Assembly (NCBI RefSeq): GCF_030272615.1
Contig: NC_081413.1
Span: forward strand, 100,410,239-100,474,238
Length of the DNA: 64,000 nucleotides
Direction: 5' to 3'
DNA from: Cryptomeria japonica
Taxonomy: Eukaryota; Streptophyta; Pinopsida; Cupressales; Cupressaceae
Shown here: positions 12,147-21,503 of the stretch, one piece after another
Layout of the letters: every line of letters starts with the position of its first letter
Position numbering within the stretch: position 1 is the stretch's first letter
Notes under the pieces: model-generated
Seen by the model: only the letters and a program-made list of their open reading frames with translations
Database searches by the model: none
Told to the model about the DNA's origin: nothing
Translations under genes and position numbers: made by a program

Positions 12147-13681
12147 ATGGGAGGAGATCTAAGACGCGAAGAACCTGACAACACATCAACCTGGAAAGAA
12201 ATGCCTTTTGTCTGGGCAAAGCTGGAGAAGGGCTCTCTGACTAGCTTCATGGAAAAGCTTGAGGACTATGACAAAGGTAGGGTTAACTTAGCCGTTTCCA
12301 AGATTTTTGAAAACTGGTCTAATGGCTCTTTTAAACTTTACGGAGTTAAATTTAAGTTGGATGCTAGGCTTATTTCAACTATGACTGGAATGCCCCACAC
12401 TGGGCTTAACTTCTTTCGAGTCCTCAAGGTCTCCAACAATGCGGTTACCCTGTTCCCATGGAAAGAGAAAGAGCGGGCCAAAATTGGCAAGGCTACTGGG
12501 AGCTACTACGATGTTGCAAACATCAAGAAATTGTGGGGCTGGGTCCTGAACGCAATCATGGAGTATATTACGGTTGAAGGCCATTTCTCTAGGGCCCACA
12601 CCTACCACTTCGTGCTCTTAAACCATTTCAGACGTGACAAAAAAGTGTCTCTGCCCTACTACCTTTTTCGATCCCTCTCCAGGTCCCTGAACAAGCACAT
12701 GACTAACCCTTCCAGCCTGATTCTCCACTGTGAGCTCCTACTGCTCATCTATGAGCATTGCAAAACCCTTGCTCTACAGGAAAATAAGCAGATTTCCGCT
12801 TCCCCAGGTAAAAGGAGGATGGAAGAGGGAGATACTAGCAAGGAGAAGGCATCATCTAGCAAGAAAAGGAAAAGTGCCCCCGGGTTGGAAACTGAGGACA
12901 TTGTCAAGGAAAGCAGTGGTATGGAGATAGAGGACTCTAACGGTGAAGACAGCTAGAAAGAAGAGGAGTTGGGCAATGAGGAAGAAAGTGGAGATTCAAG
13001 CCTAGTCAAGATAGCCCTATTCTAAGTGATCACCCTGGTAAGGACAATAGCCATCTGATGGAGGAAATGACTCCCAACGATAATGAGGAAACTGAAGTTA
13101 ATTCTGAGAAGGAAACAAACAAAGGCTCTGAGAAGAACCTGATTGAGGAAAGGGATAGCAAGGACAAGGAAAGTGCTGGTGAGGGGCTTATCCTGGATAA
13201 TCTCAAGAAGCTCTCGGAGGCCAGAATCAATTTTGACAGATGGACTTACGAAACCCTGAAAAACCTGGAGAAGAAAGGGATAAATTTGGATAAAAAGAGG
13301 GAGGATGAAAATAGAGAGCATATTAATTCGAAGCAGGAAATGGAGAACAAGGTAAAATCACTGGAAGAGGGAAAAGAAGCGATGAAAAATCTGATGGGAA
13401 TTATCCCAAGTATCCTCTCTGTTGTCACCAAAAACCTGGAAGACATTGCCAAGGTCTTTGACCATACTCCTAAACCGATTGTGGATCTTGACCTGGAGGA
13501 GGAGACCATCCAGACTAGAAGTGGTGATGCTACCCCGACGGGCGAGACTACGAAGAGAACTAGGTCCAATATCAAGAAAGCTGTGGCTGCTACTGCCAAG
13601 GACCCTCCCAACCTCAAAGACAACATCAAAGAGCTGCAAGAAATTAACAGCACCCTGGCTAAAGCCCTGGATAAAATCTGA
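12147..13681 (+). pseudogene. LINE ORF3: uncharacterised accessory protein with coiled-coil C-terminus
   Basis: Lies 180 bp after the RNase H, inside the TSD-bounded LINE. About 511 codons with one TAG at 12954 and one frameshift near 13005. Residues 1-215 form a helical globular region (FVWAKLEKGSLTSFM, KLDARLISTMTGMPHTG, GHFSRAHTYHFVLLNHF, LPYYLFRSLSRSL). It resembles uncharacterised plant transposon-associated proteins with the pattern hydrophobic-TG-hP-TG followed by a YHF-LL-HF block. A basic stretch (SSSKKRKSAPG, NLS-like) follows, then an acidic linker, then a heptad-like coiled coil at about 13190-13450. I cannot name a family with certainty. LINEs normally end after ORF2, so this is an extra gene. 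Confidence 0.75.
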
Positions 13682-13850
13682 TTCTTGGATAGCCTGCTGG
13701 CTTTTTGGGGCTTTTGTGGGTTTTCTTTGATTTTCCGCTGGTTTTTTCCTTTTAGTTCTGTTCCTCTTTGTTTCTCATGGCTTTTCTATTTAAGTCTTGC
13801 TTGTAAAGGGTTTCGGGGCTTCTTCAAAACCTATTTTTTCATTAATCAAA
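13682..13850 (+). other. LINE 3' UTR and tail
   Basis: A T-rich 3' UTR of about 170 bp follows ORF3 and ends CCTATTTTTTCATTAATCAAA next to the TSD copy at 13851. No long poly(A) is present; the short A-rich end fits target-primed insertion of an old copy. Confidence 0.7.
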
Positions 13851-13865
13851 AACAATGACAGTACA

Positions 13866-13890
13866 CAAGTCTAACAATCTCCCCTTTTGT
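13866..13890 (-). other. Terminal 11 bp of G's 3' LTR plus polypurine tract
   Basis: 13866-13876 (CAAGTCTAACA) completes the LTR, as seen at 18616-18626 (CAAGACTAACA). 13877-13890 read on the minus strand gives CAAAAGGGGAGAT, a polypurine tract directly before the LTR TG. This fixes G's orientation as minus. Confidence 0.8.
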
Positions 13891-14403
13891 CATTGATGGA
13901 AAAATATCTTAAAAGAATAATGCATGAAACTCTTGCTTACTCATATGAATGATATGTCCCTTACTTTACCTATCCCCATATTTCTCCCATATTTCATTTT
14001 TCTTTCCATTTCTATTTCTCGCCCCCTTTGACAACAATGACAAAGGGTGCCTTAAATTCGTGATAAATAAAAATAATGTCAAAATTGTATACCAACCCAA
14101 AGGGATTCTCAACTGTTCTTCTTCTGAAATATTAGTTTATACTTCTCCTTCAATTCTAGAAGAAGAACCTCCCAGGAGTGCACAACTAGTTTGATACTAA
14201 CAGATAAACTCCTACACTCCGCCAACAAGCTAAAAACATGAAAAAGTTGTTTGGAGCATATGGATTCTGCTCATACTCAACCACACTATTAAGAAATGCT
14301 AAGAAATGTTCCAATTTTTCTTCAACAATCTCTTTCACCATCCAAAAAAAACTCACAAAGTCTTCTTTTTTCCTTTGTAAAAACAACAACTCAGCCTAAG
14401 GAG
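13891..14403 (-). other. 3' internal region of element G, decayed
   Basis: Minus strand lies downstream of the accessory ORF. Weak ORF traces (14186-14389) may be its eroded C-terminal end, but I cannot support a separate gene. No repeats apart from short T-rich runs. Confidence 0.4.
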
Positions 14404-16110
14404 AATTTACATTTTTCCTCTTCTCTCCATCCTTGTCACTCATTAAATCAACTGACTTACTTAAGGAACACAATTCCTCTTCAACAACATCAATTTTTGC
14501 TTTATGCTTCACTGTAGTTGCTAGCCATGGAAGACAATATTCAGGTACACTTTGCTAGCACTGCCGATATAGACTCTCATTTCATCTATGCATTCTAATA
14601 AAGCCCTATGTGCATCATTGCACTTCTCCAGTATGCTCTGCATATTATCATCTTTTTCTTTTGAATCTTTTGCATTAACAGGTTGCTCAATCAATTTCTC
14701 TTTAACTATCTACAACAGGGATTCCAAAAGCACATCACTAATATCTTCAATCTTGATATTATTTTGGAGCAAATGATCTATCAGGACATTCTCAATTTTG
14801 TCTACCTCAACAGAAGTCAGCCACATCTTTCCAATCTTCTTTACTACATCTGTACTACCAATAATTTCCAACAAATTAGACCCACCATTAGATTCATATG
14901 CTTTTGCTTTCAACTTTGCAATAACCACTTCTCGCTTAGCCACAGGGGATTCCAAATCTTCAATCACAACAATGTCTTTTTCCTTCTGAACCTTTTTATG
15001 CTTCTTAGATTCCAGAGCATTGGAAGACACAGTTTCTTTCCTTTTTCTCTTTCCAGAGGAAGAACCCTCCTTAGCAGAACTGGTAGCAGGGGATACCAGA
15101 CCAATATTCCACATATCCAAAAAAGATTTCAAAATAGGCATTTCATGCATCTTCATTCTTATCCAATCCATTCAAAGATAGAAATATTTCTCTAGCAACC
15201 AAGACTCTAGATTCCCATATCACATTATCCTTAGCTAGAATGGATCCCAGACAATACATAGCCAAACAAACAAGCAATGATCCAAATTGAAAGGGATAAC
15301 CTTTCTCTTTTGTCATCTTGATGTTCTCTAGCAATAGATTCTTTAATAATTCACATAAATCGAATACTTTGTCTTCCATAACAAGCATATGTGCCATGTA
15401 TACAACAGTAGCTGAAGTAGAACCTTCTTTATGTCTAAAATAAATCTTATAAAAAATGCCATATGCAACATACCTTACAGCGAGGCTAATAATTTTGTTG
15501 ATCAACAACACTCTTTGATCACCCATCACACTGGTTAGGGTTTCAACTTCCTTATTCTTTATAGATTTATTAACCAGTATGAATCCATTGTCGCATAAAC
15601 TAGTAATGACCAAAATAATCTCCTTTATGATTGGATAGGGTTTATCCAACATGATGCAATCATTCTGCACACAACTTATAATTAATCTGATTACCTCCTC
15701 ATTGTCAAACCAGGGAAACTCAGTCCATAGATCCAATCCTTTATGCTCAAATTCCTTAATTTTCTACAAATATGTGTTACTCAAGCTCTTTTCCACCTTT
15801 TTGATCTTTTTAGGATTAAATTCATCTAGGCATACATTTTCTACAATTTGAAAATATTCGTTGCTCAATTCCTCGACAATCATCTTGGCTTCCATGAATG
15901 TTTCTATAATTTTCTACTCTTTTCTCTTCAAGTGCACACAACCTCTTCAAGCTCTTTTGTTATCATGATAAAGAAAAATAATCTCAAACATCGATACTTA
16001 TCTTGCCAAAAATCTCTTTTAGGGTTTTGCCACCAAAAATTGTCTTGTTGATGATGTCAAAAAAACATATTGAATTATCAGATAGCCTCTCCAACATATT
16101 CATGTCAGAC
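14404..16110 (-). pseudogene. Accessory protein of element G (uncharacterised)
   Basis: The best-preserved parts are 16110-15740 (MLERLSDNSICFF, then EELSNEYFQIVENV), 15736-15143 (DLWTEFPWFDNEEV to LSLNGLDKNEDA) and 15171-14710. Together they give about 500-570 residues with several stops and a frameshift near 15150. The core is helical (AVRYVAYGIFYKIYF, VVYMAHMLVMEDKVFDLCEL, FQFGSLLVCLAMYCLG). Then comes a Ser-rich basic stretch (GSSSGKRKRKETVSS, NLS-like), followed by charged helices. It occupies the place where pol would be. The order core, basic stretch, helical tail copies LINE ORF3. The function is unknown. Confidence 0.65.
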
Positions 16111-16187
16111 CAATGACATGAACCAACTCAGAAAGGGAGGACCAAAATATTTTCTTTGAAAACTCCCCCTGAGCTGAAGCGATAAAC

Positions 16188-17283
16188 TCAGATTTTAGAG
16201 GAAGAGATGCAGGTATCGAATTCTAGTATACCAGGCTTGCTTGCATTGTTCACCTCCTTCTTTCTCCAAACAAACACTTCCTTTTTCTTTGATTCACTAG
16301 CCTTTACTATATTCTTCTCAGTAGACTTCTTCATATTTTCTTTTTCGCATTGATTAGCATAATGTCTAGATTGCTTGCACTTGTAACAACTGATGTTCTT
16401 CTGCACTAAATTTACTAAATGTATTCTAGATTTGCACTGATTAGCTTTGTGACTATAACCATTTCATATATGACAGTATCCATTAATGTTGCTATTTACC
16501 TCATTTGTTTCAACCGGATTAATATTTTCACTCATAACATGATTTCTATAGGAGTTTTCTTTATGACCAAATCTTTTGCAATTTTAATATTGAATACTTC
16601 TAAAGTTTGCAACCTTATGACCAAATTTATTGCATTGAAAACAATAACCATTAAATGAAGGGTACCTTTGTGCATTTGGTTGACGAATTGGTAGTCTTCT
16701 TACATTAGTACTATGATTCTGGGTCTTGCTTGCTTCTTTTGATTTCTTCTCTGCTTCTGCCTTAACCTTTTTTCTTTTGTCTTTGTCATTATGATTTGAA
16801 CATTTACCAGTCTGAAATCCAAGTCTAGTCTTGTCTAAATGAGCTTTCTACATGTTAATCAAATCTTTCAAAATTTTGCTACTATCAAGAACCTTAATTT
16901 CTGCTTCTCACATTATTTGATTTTCAGCTTGATTGATTCTTTCAAGGTTTCCTCCTTCTTGTTCTTCTCCTCAACTTTTTGCATTAAATTCGTAATGGTT
17001 TCATTTGCCTGCTTCAACTAATTGTTAACTTCCTTATGTCTCAACTTGAACTTTCGGATTTATTCTCTCAGCTTCTGCACACATTCATTCACTACCTTCA
17101 CATTCTCTTTCAATTCCTCATTCTCATTCAATTCCTCATTCTCAGATTCCACGCTTTCTAGATCTTTAAGAGCTATCTATAATTCCTCATCCAACTGATA
17201 TTCTCTGGTTATTCTCATCAGTGTCATGATTCAACCAACAAGGATCTCCCTTAAGTGGTCAAGATTTCAAGCAAGGGGCCAAA
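16188..17283 (-). pseudogene. Gag remnant of element G with several zinc knuckles
   Basis: Minus strand, heavily interrupted. The clearest part is 16406-16188, with CYKCKQSRHYANQC (CX2CX4HX4C) near 16385-16344, followed by a Lys-rich tail. Further degenerate knuckles (NGYSHKANQC, NCKRFGHKEN) lie upstream at about 16420-16640, so there were probably three or more. The N-terminal part (16900-17240) is Glu/Lys-rich and coiled-coil-like (SENEELNENEEL). It follows the primer-site region directly, as gag does. Confidence 0.6.
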
Positions 17284-17297
17284 GCTTTGATACTAAT
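17284..17297 (-). other. Primer binding site of element G
   Basis: Minus-strand ATTAGTATCAAAGC follows the 5' LTR end AACA. It resembles the tRNA-iMet primer complement TGGTATCAGAGC with a few changes. This marks the right LTR as the 5' LTR. Confidence 0.65.
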
Positions 17298-18626
17298 TGT
17301 TGAATTGGTTGAATAGATCAGAATACTGAGAGGGGGGTGAATCGGTATTCCCACAATATCTAAAACTTTCCAGAACTTCTTAACCTTTTATTGATATATT
17401 TCATCAATTAAGCTCATTAACAAGAAATAACAAATACAACATAGAGAAATAAAATTGTCACAAACTAAAAATAAGATTTTATACATGGAAAACCCAAATG
17501 GGAAAAACCACAAAGAGTGTTAGCTCTCAAGATAATATAACTAGTTATATGGTGTTTACAAAAAGGGGTGGCTCACTGCCAAATACAAAAGCGGCTCACC
17601 ACCAGAATGCTCATTGCAATAGATATAAATGAACTAAGGAAAGTTGCACCTCCAAACGCATGAAGTCAGTTCCAGATTAAATTCAGATAACAACTTACAA
17701 AACTTACAATAGATCCGTTAAGGGATCACTGTACCACTGTCCACAACTCATTGCAACAAATCTAGTGAGGGATTACTGCACTACTTTGTTGAACCACTCA
17801 CTTGTAGAAAATATGGTAAGGGATTACTACAACAATGTCCACACTTTGATTTTGCTATATACTTCTCCACTAATACATCACTCACACTATAACCTACTTC
17901 TCTTACTGCAACTGCTTTCCTATCCACAACTCTGTCATTCACACACTTCTTCTTTTCACCTATCTCATAACTTTCACACTCTTGAAACACTACATCACAC
18001 ACCTTATATATGTGTATGTGTGTGTGTGTGGGGGGGGTAAAGTAAGCTCATACATTGAGATGATATGTTGTCCAAGCACAAATGATTCACATAGTAATAT
18101 GTTGCTTAGATCAATGCGTTATTGAATAAATCCTTGAACAAAAAACATGATAACAAATTCGGCCTTCACCTGATCACCTACATGCTTCCTTCATTCATTT
18201 CATTTGCCAATGCATACACCTTAATTACCAGAACACAATAGGGGTCTACCGGATGCATAAACACGAACCCATAAGCACAAAAATCCAAGAACAACAACAC
18301 CTAACTTTAGAATACATATACCACATATACCACAAGTAATGGAACATAAATCATGATAGATACAATAAGTACAAATGATATAACTACTACCACTGATACT
18401 GGAGCTCGCACAACTGATATTAGAATAAGATACCAACCAAGATAAGCACATCGAGATTCCAAAGATGAAGATCTTCCGTAAATAACTCTAGTAGATCATC
18501 TAAGCTTTGCTGCATCTTTTTCTCAACAAAGTAATACCAAAATTGCTTCCCAATAGAATACATTGGATGTGGTATGTTAACTGGGTTTGACATCAATGAC
18601 AACAATGACAATACACAAGACTAACA
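17298..18626 (-). repeat. 5' LTR of element G
   Basis: 1329 bp. On the plus strand it starts TGTTGAATTGG and ends CAAGACTAACA, with TSD CATAC after it. It is collinear with 4804-6116 plus 13866-13876. It includes a TG microsatellite and a G8 run near 18006-18038. Confidence 0.9.
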
Positions 18627-18631
18627 CATAC

Positions 18632-19744
18632 CACTATTTATCTCACCTCATTTTCTCTCCCCCTATTGCTCCATCCCTTTCTCTCCTTCTCCCCCTCCTT
18701 CCCTCTTCATACTCTCTCTCTCTCTCTCTCTAACTACTTGTCTCTATCTACCCTCCCTCTATTTGAATACCTCTCCTTCCCTCCCTCACTCCAAATCTCC
18801 ACTCCATTTTTGTCTATCTCACCTCTCTCTATTTCTCTCCTTCCCTCTCCACCTCTCCCTCTCTCTCTATCTAGGTATTGAGATAAATAGAGTACGAGGG
18901 GAGTGCAATACAAGTAGGTAGATAAAGATAAGTGGAGAGAAAATGAAAGAAAAAGAGGTAGAGAAATAGGTAGGGAGGGAGAGAGATGTAGGTTGAAAAA
19001 GAGGTAATAAAGAGAGAGTGGGGAGAGAGGTGAGATTCATAGAAGTGGCAAGGGAAGTTTCAGGAGATAGAAGAACATATCAAAATAGAGCTCTTGTAGG
19101 GAGGGACATACATATAGAGAAACAAAGAGGAAGAGAGGAGATAGTGATAAGTTGAGAGGGGGGAAATAAATAGAGAGAGGTGAGATAGATAGAAGTGGAG
19201 GGAAGAGTTGGAGCAAGGGAGGGAAGGAGACGTATTCAAAGAGAGGGAGGGTAGATAGAGATAAGTAGTTAGAGAGAGAGTATGGAGAGGGAAGAAGGGA
19301 GGTAGGGAGAGAAAGGGAGAGAGAGCCTGAGGTGAGATAAATAGTAGTATGGAGTGAAGGAGGTAGAGAGTTAGGGGAGATAAAAGTAGAGAGAGAGAGA
19401 TGGAAAGAGAGGTATGTAGAGAGAGGGAGAGGGGAGATAAAGAGAGTAGGAGGGAATATAGATGGATAGAGAGAGAGGAGATAAATAGAGAAAGGGGGAG
19501 GGGATATAGAGAGTACAAATAGATGGATAAGTAGAGGGGAAGATGGAAGGAGGAAGGAATGTGGAAATAGAGAGAGAGAGGGTGAGAAGGAGATTTATTT
19601 AGAGAAATAGATGTAATTAGGGAAGGGCGGAGAAGTATGTATAAAGAGAGGGAGAGGGGAGATAGATATAAGTAGAGATAGAAGGGAAAAGAGAGGAGGG
19701 AAGGAGATCTATGTAGAAAAATAGAGGAAGTGAGAGGGTGGTGT

Positions 19745-19810
<66 letters not shown>

Positions 19811-20220
19811 TGTGTGAGGTAGGTAGATAAGAGAGGGAAGATACAAAGTAGAAGGGTGAGAAAGGTAGGTTTATAGATTAGGGAGAGAGGAGAGAATTAT
19901 ATGAGAGATGTGAGAGACAAAGGGAGAGAGAGAGTGATAAGAAGAGAGATAGGTCTAAAGATAGAGGGAAACAAATAGTGAAATCAAGAGAGGGAGAGAA
20001 AGGGAGAGAGAATAGGATCTTAGTAATTACTGAAATTTGTCTGTTTGGGAAATTATAAGATTTAGAGCTTGGGGAGAGAGGAGAGAGTGAGATAGAGAGA
20101 GGTAGAGATGGAGGAAAATGAGAGAGATAGGGAAATAGATATGTATAGAGCCTGAGGAGACAAAGAGAGTGAGATCTCCTAAAATCTAGAATTTGCATTA
20201 TGACTCATACAGATCTGAAA
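18632..20220. repeat. Polypyrimidine/polypurine inverted-repeat core of element H
   Basis: 18640-18875 is almost pure CT on the plus strand and 18890-20200 is almost pure GA. The two are inverted copies: for example, TTTGAATACCTCTCC and CTAACTACTTG in the CT part recur in reverse complement at about 19220-19280 (GTATTCAAAG, CAAGTAGTTAG-like). Within the GA part, units with GAGGTGAGATAGATAGAAGTGG recur (19022, 19175 and others). The CT run also continues on the other side of element G (about 4715-4803). Long ORFs here (18666-18881, 19060-19518, 19878-20198) are low-complexity artefacts. Confidence 0.85.
19745..19806. repeat. (GA)n microsatellite
   Basis: About 30 uninterrupted GA units, the purest block within the purine-rich core of element H. 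Confidence 0.95.
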
Positions 20221-20234
20221 CCACTCTCAAACAT

Positions 20235-21324
20235 CCTGCCAATATATATACATAAAATATAACTTATGCTTATTTAAATGTTATATTTTATGATATTACC
20301 TGATGAAATAAAACTAAGGGAAGGCCAAAGGAATTAGCATCTAAGGCCATGTTCCTTTCCTATCTTAATTTAAGAAAAACATGTATGTGTTTTACTTGCT
20401 AACCATAACACATATGCATTATAATGTGTGCGTGTTGTTTGCATAAAAGAGTGCACATAGTTTTCTTTAAATAACACGTATGTGTTCTTAATTATAATAA
20501 AACATGCATTTTGCCTTTTACTTAGCCTTGGATGACAAGCCTTAGGCTTGGGAGCTTCATTTCCCTTCATTTTATGTGTTTTCTTCTTCCAATCTAGTTG
20601 CTCAACTTCATCATTGCCGGGTTTACATGTTATCAAGTGGGTATTTGTAAAATTACCACCATAATTTCACCCATATTTTGAGCTTTCTAACAATATTTTT
20701 TTAGATTTGAACAACATTAACCCATTAATTCTTAATTTCTTTTACCAATGTCTTCAGAGTTCCCAGAGATATATGTGTACCATTTTTTAAATAACTTTTG
20801 AACTACTTGTCGAAATTTGAAAAAATATATATATTATTTTTCTACACTTCATTCTTTACACTTTAAAAAAAAGAAAATTTCAACAAGTTTGGTGCAAGTT
20901 ATGTGACATGCATGAACATGTACTTGATTTTCAGGATGCGTCCAGTTCAAAAAAATCATTAAAAAAAATATACAAACTCTAGTACTCAGTTTAGCTATCT
21001 TTCTACCAATGGGTTTTAAATAATACTAAATGTAACTATAACTTTTTTGATGGGCACACCAGACAATATTACGTTTTGTTGAAAAAAATAGGAATAGTTT
21101 TGTGTTCGGGAAAGATTTGACCTCCTTAATCTTATCCATTTTTAAAAAACTTTAGTACTTTGGAAACTAGATTTAAAGTACTATAATTTTTGTTCTTTTG
21201 AGATCGTCAATTTTTTAGTGGAAGAGTCTCAAATTGCTCCTCAAAGTTCAAGTTTAGTTGATTTCAAAAATAATGTGGCTACTTATACCCCACTTTTTGT
21301 TCACCATCTTGGTACACTTACCCC
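20235..21324 (-). repeat. Right inverted-repeat arm of element H
   Basis: The part 20235-20530 is the inverse of 4451-4715, and the terminal 40 bp (21285-21324) are the inverse of 4323-4360. The segment between (about 20560-21285) has no counterpart in the left arm. No gene is seen in it. Confidence 0.65.
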
Positions 21325-21503
21325 ATGATGCTTTTAATGTCAGAGTTAGTCTATCCATTACCATGTGGATGATAGGGATACGCAAATATGATATTAATTT
21401 CATACTCCTTATATGTTAGGATAAGGTGACATTAACCTTGCAATCCTAAGCCATTCATATGTCTTCACATGTGCTCCTTGGAAAATGTTCCCTTGGACAT
21501 GTG
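21325..21503 (-). pseudogene. Ty3/gypsy integrase core fragment (element I, upstream half)
   Basis: The minus-strand reading includes LTYKEYEINIIFAYPYHPHGNG and TNSDIKS, the conserved integrase block around the catalytic Glu (usually YHPQANGQ-E). It then jumps across H to VKIITRTL at 4322. The catalytic Glu is replaced and stops are present. It is cut at 21503 by the LTR of element D. Confidence 0.5.

Larger units (their letters stand above)
6117..13850 (+). mobile_element. LINE (plant L1 type) with a third ORF
   Basis: A 7.7-kb non-LTR element flanked by a 15-bp TSD, AACAATGACAATACA at 6102-6116 and AACAATGACAGTACA at 13851-13865 (one mismatch). The interrupted LTR end reads through when the element is removed. 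It holds ORF1 (6200-7719), ORF2 (7788-11968) with endonuclease, RT and RNase H, and ORF3 (12147-13681). The 3' end is TTCATTAATCAAA, a short A-rich tail. The ORFs have few frameshifts but many stops, so it is a full-length, inactive copy. Confidence 0.92.
4804..18626 (-). mobile_element. Element G: LTR retroelement with gag remnant and accessory ORF but no pol
   Basis: It is bounded by LTRs of about 1.33 kb with 5-bp TSD CATAC at 4799-4803 and 18627-18631. Minus orientation is shown by a primer-site-like sequence at 17284-17297 beside the right LTR and a polypurine tract beside the left LTR (13877-13890). After removal of the LINE (6117-13850) the internal part is about 3.4 kb, with zinc-knuckle gag and a second ORF but no RT, RNase H or integrase. 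It would need proteins supplied in trans. The tRNA-iMet-like primer site and TGTTA...AACA ends suggest a Ty1/copia relative, but without RT the superfamily is unproven. Confidence 0.85.
4323..21324. mobile_element. Element H: long inverted-repeat element inserted in a Ty3 integrase, itself split by element G
   Basis: The two ends are inverted copies: GGGGTATGTGCACTAAGATG at 4323 and the reverse complement of 21285-21324 (CACTT-CCCC). The arms continue with strong similarity between about 4451-4715 and 20235-20530. Removing element G (4804-18626 plus one TSD) leaves about 3.2 kb. The flanks are two halves of one integrase, and both carry a repeated codon block (K-S-I-I against V-K-I-I) that fits a diverged 9-11 bp TSD. 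Long terminal inverted repeats with a TSD of this size would fit a Mutator-like DNA element, but no transposase is visible. Confidence 0.55.

Noticed and set aside
18666-20198. Ser/Leu/Pro-rich ORFs on both strands
   Set aside because: Products of CT/GA low-complexity sequence in the core of element H.
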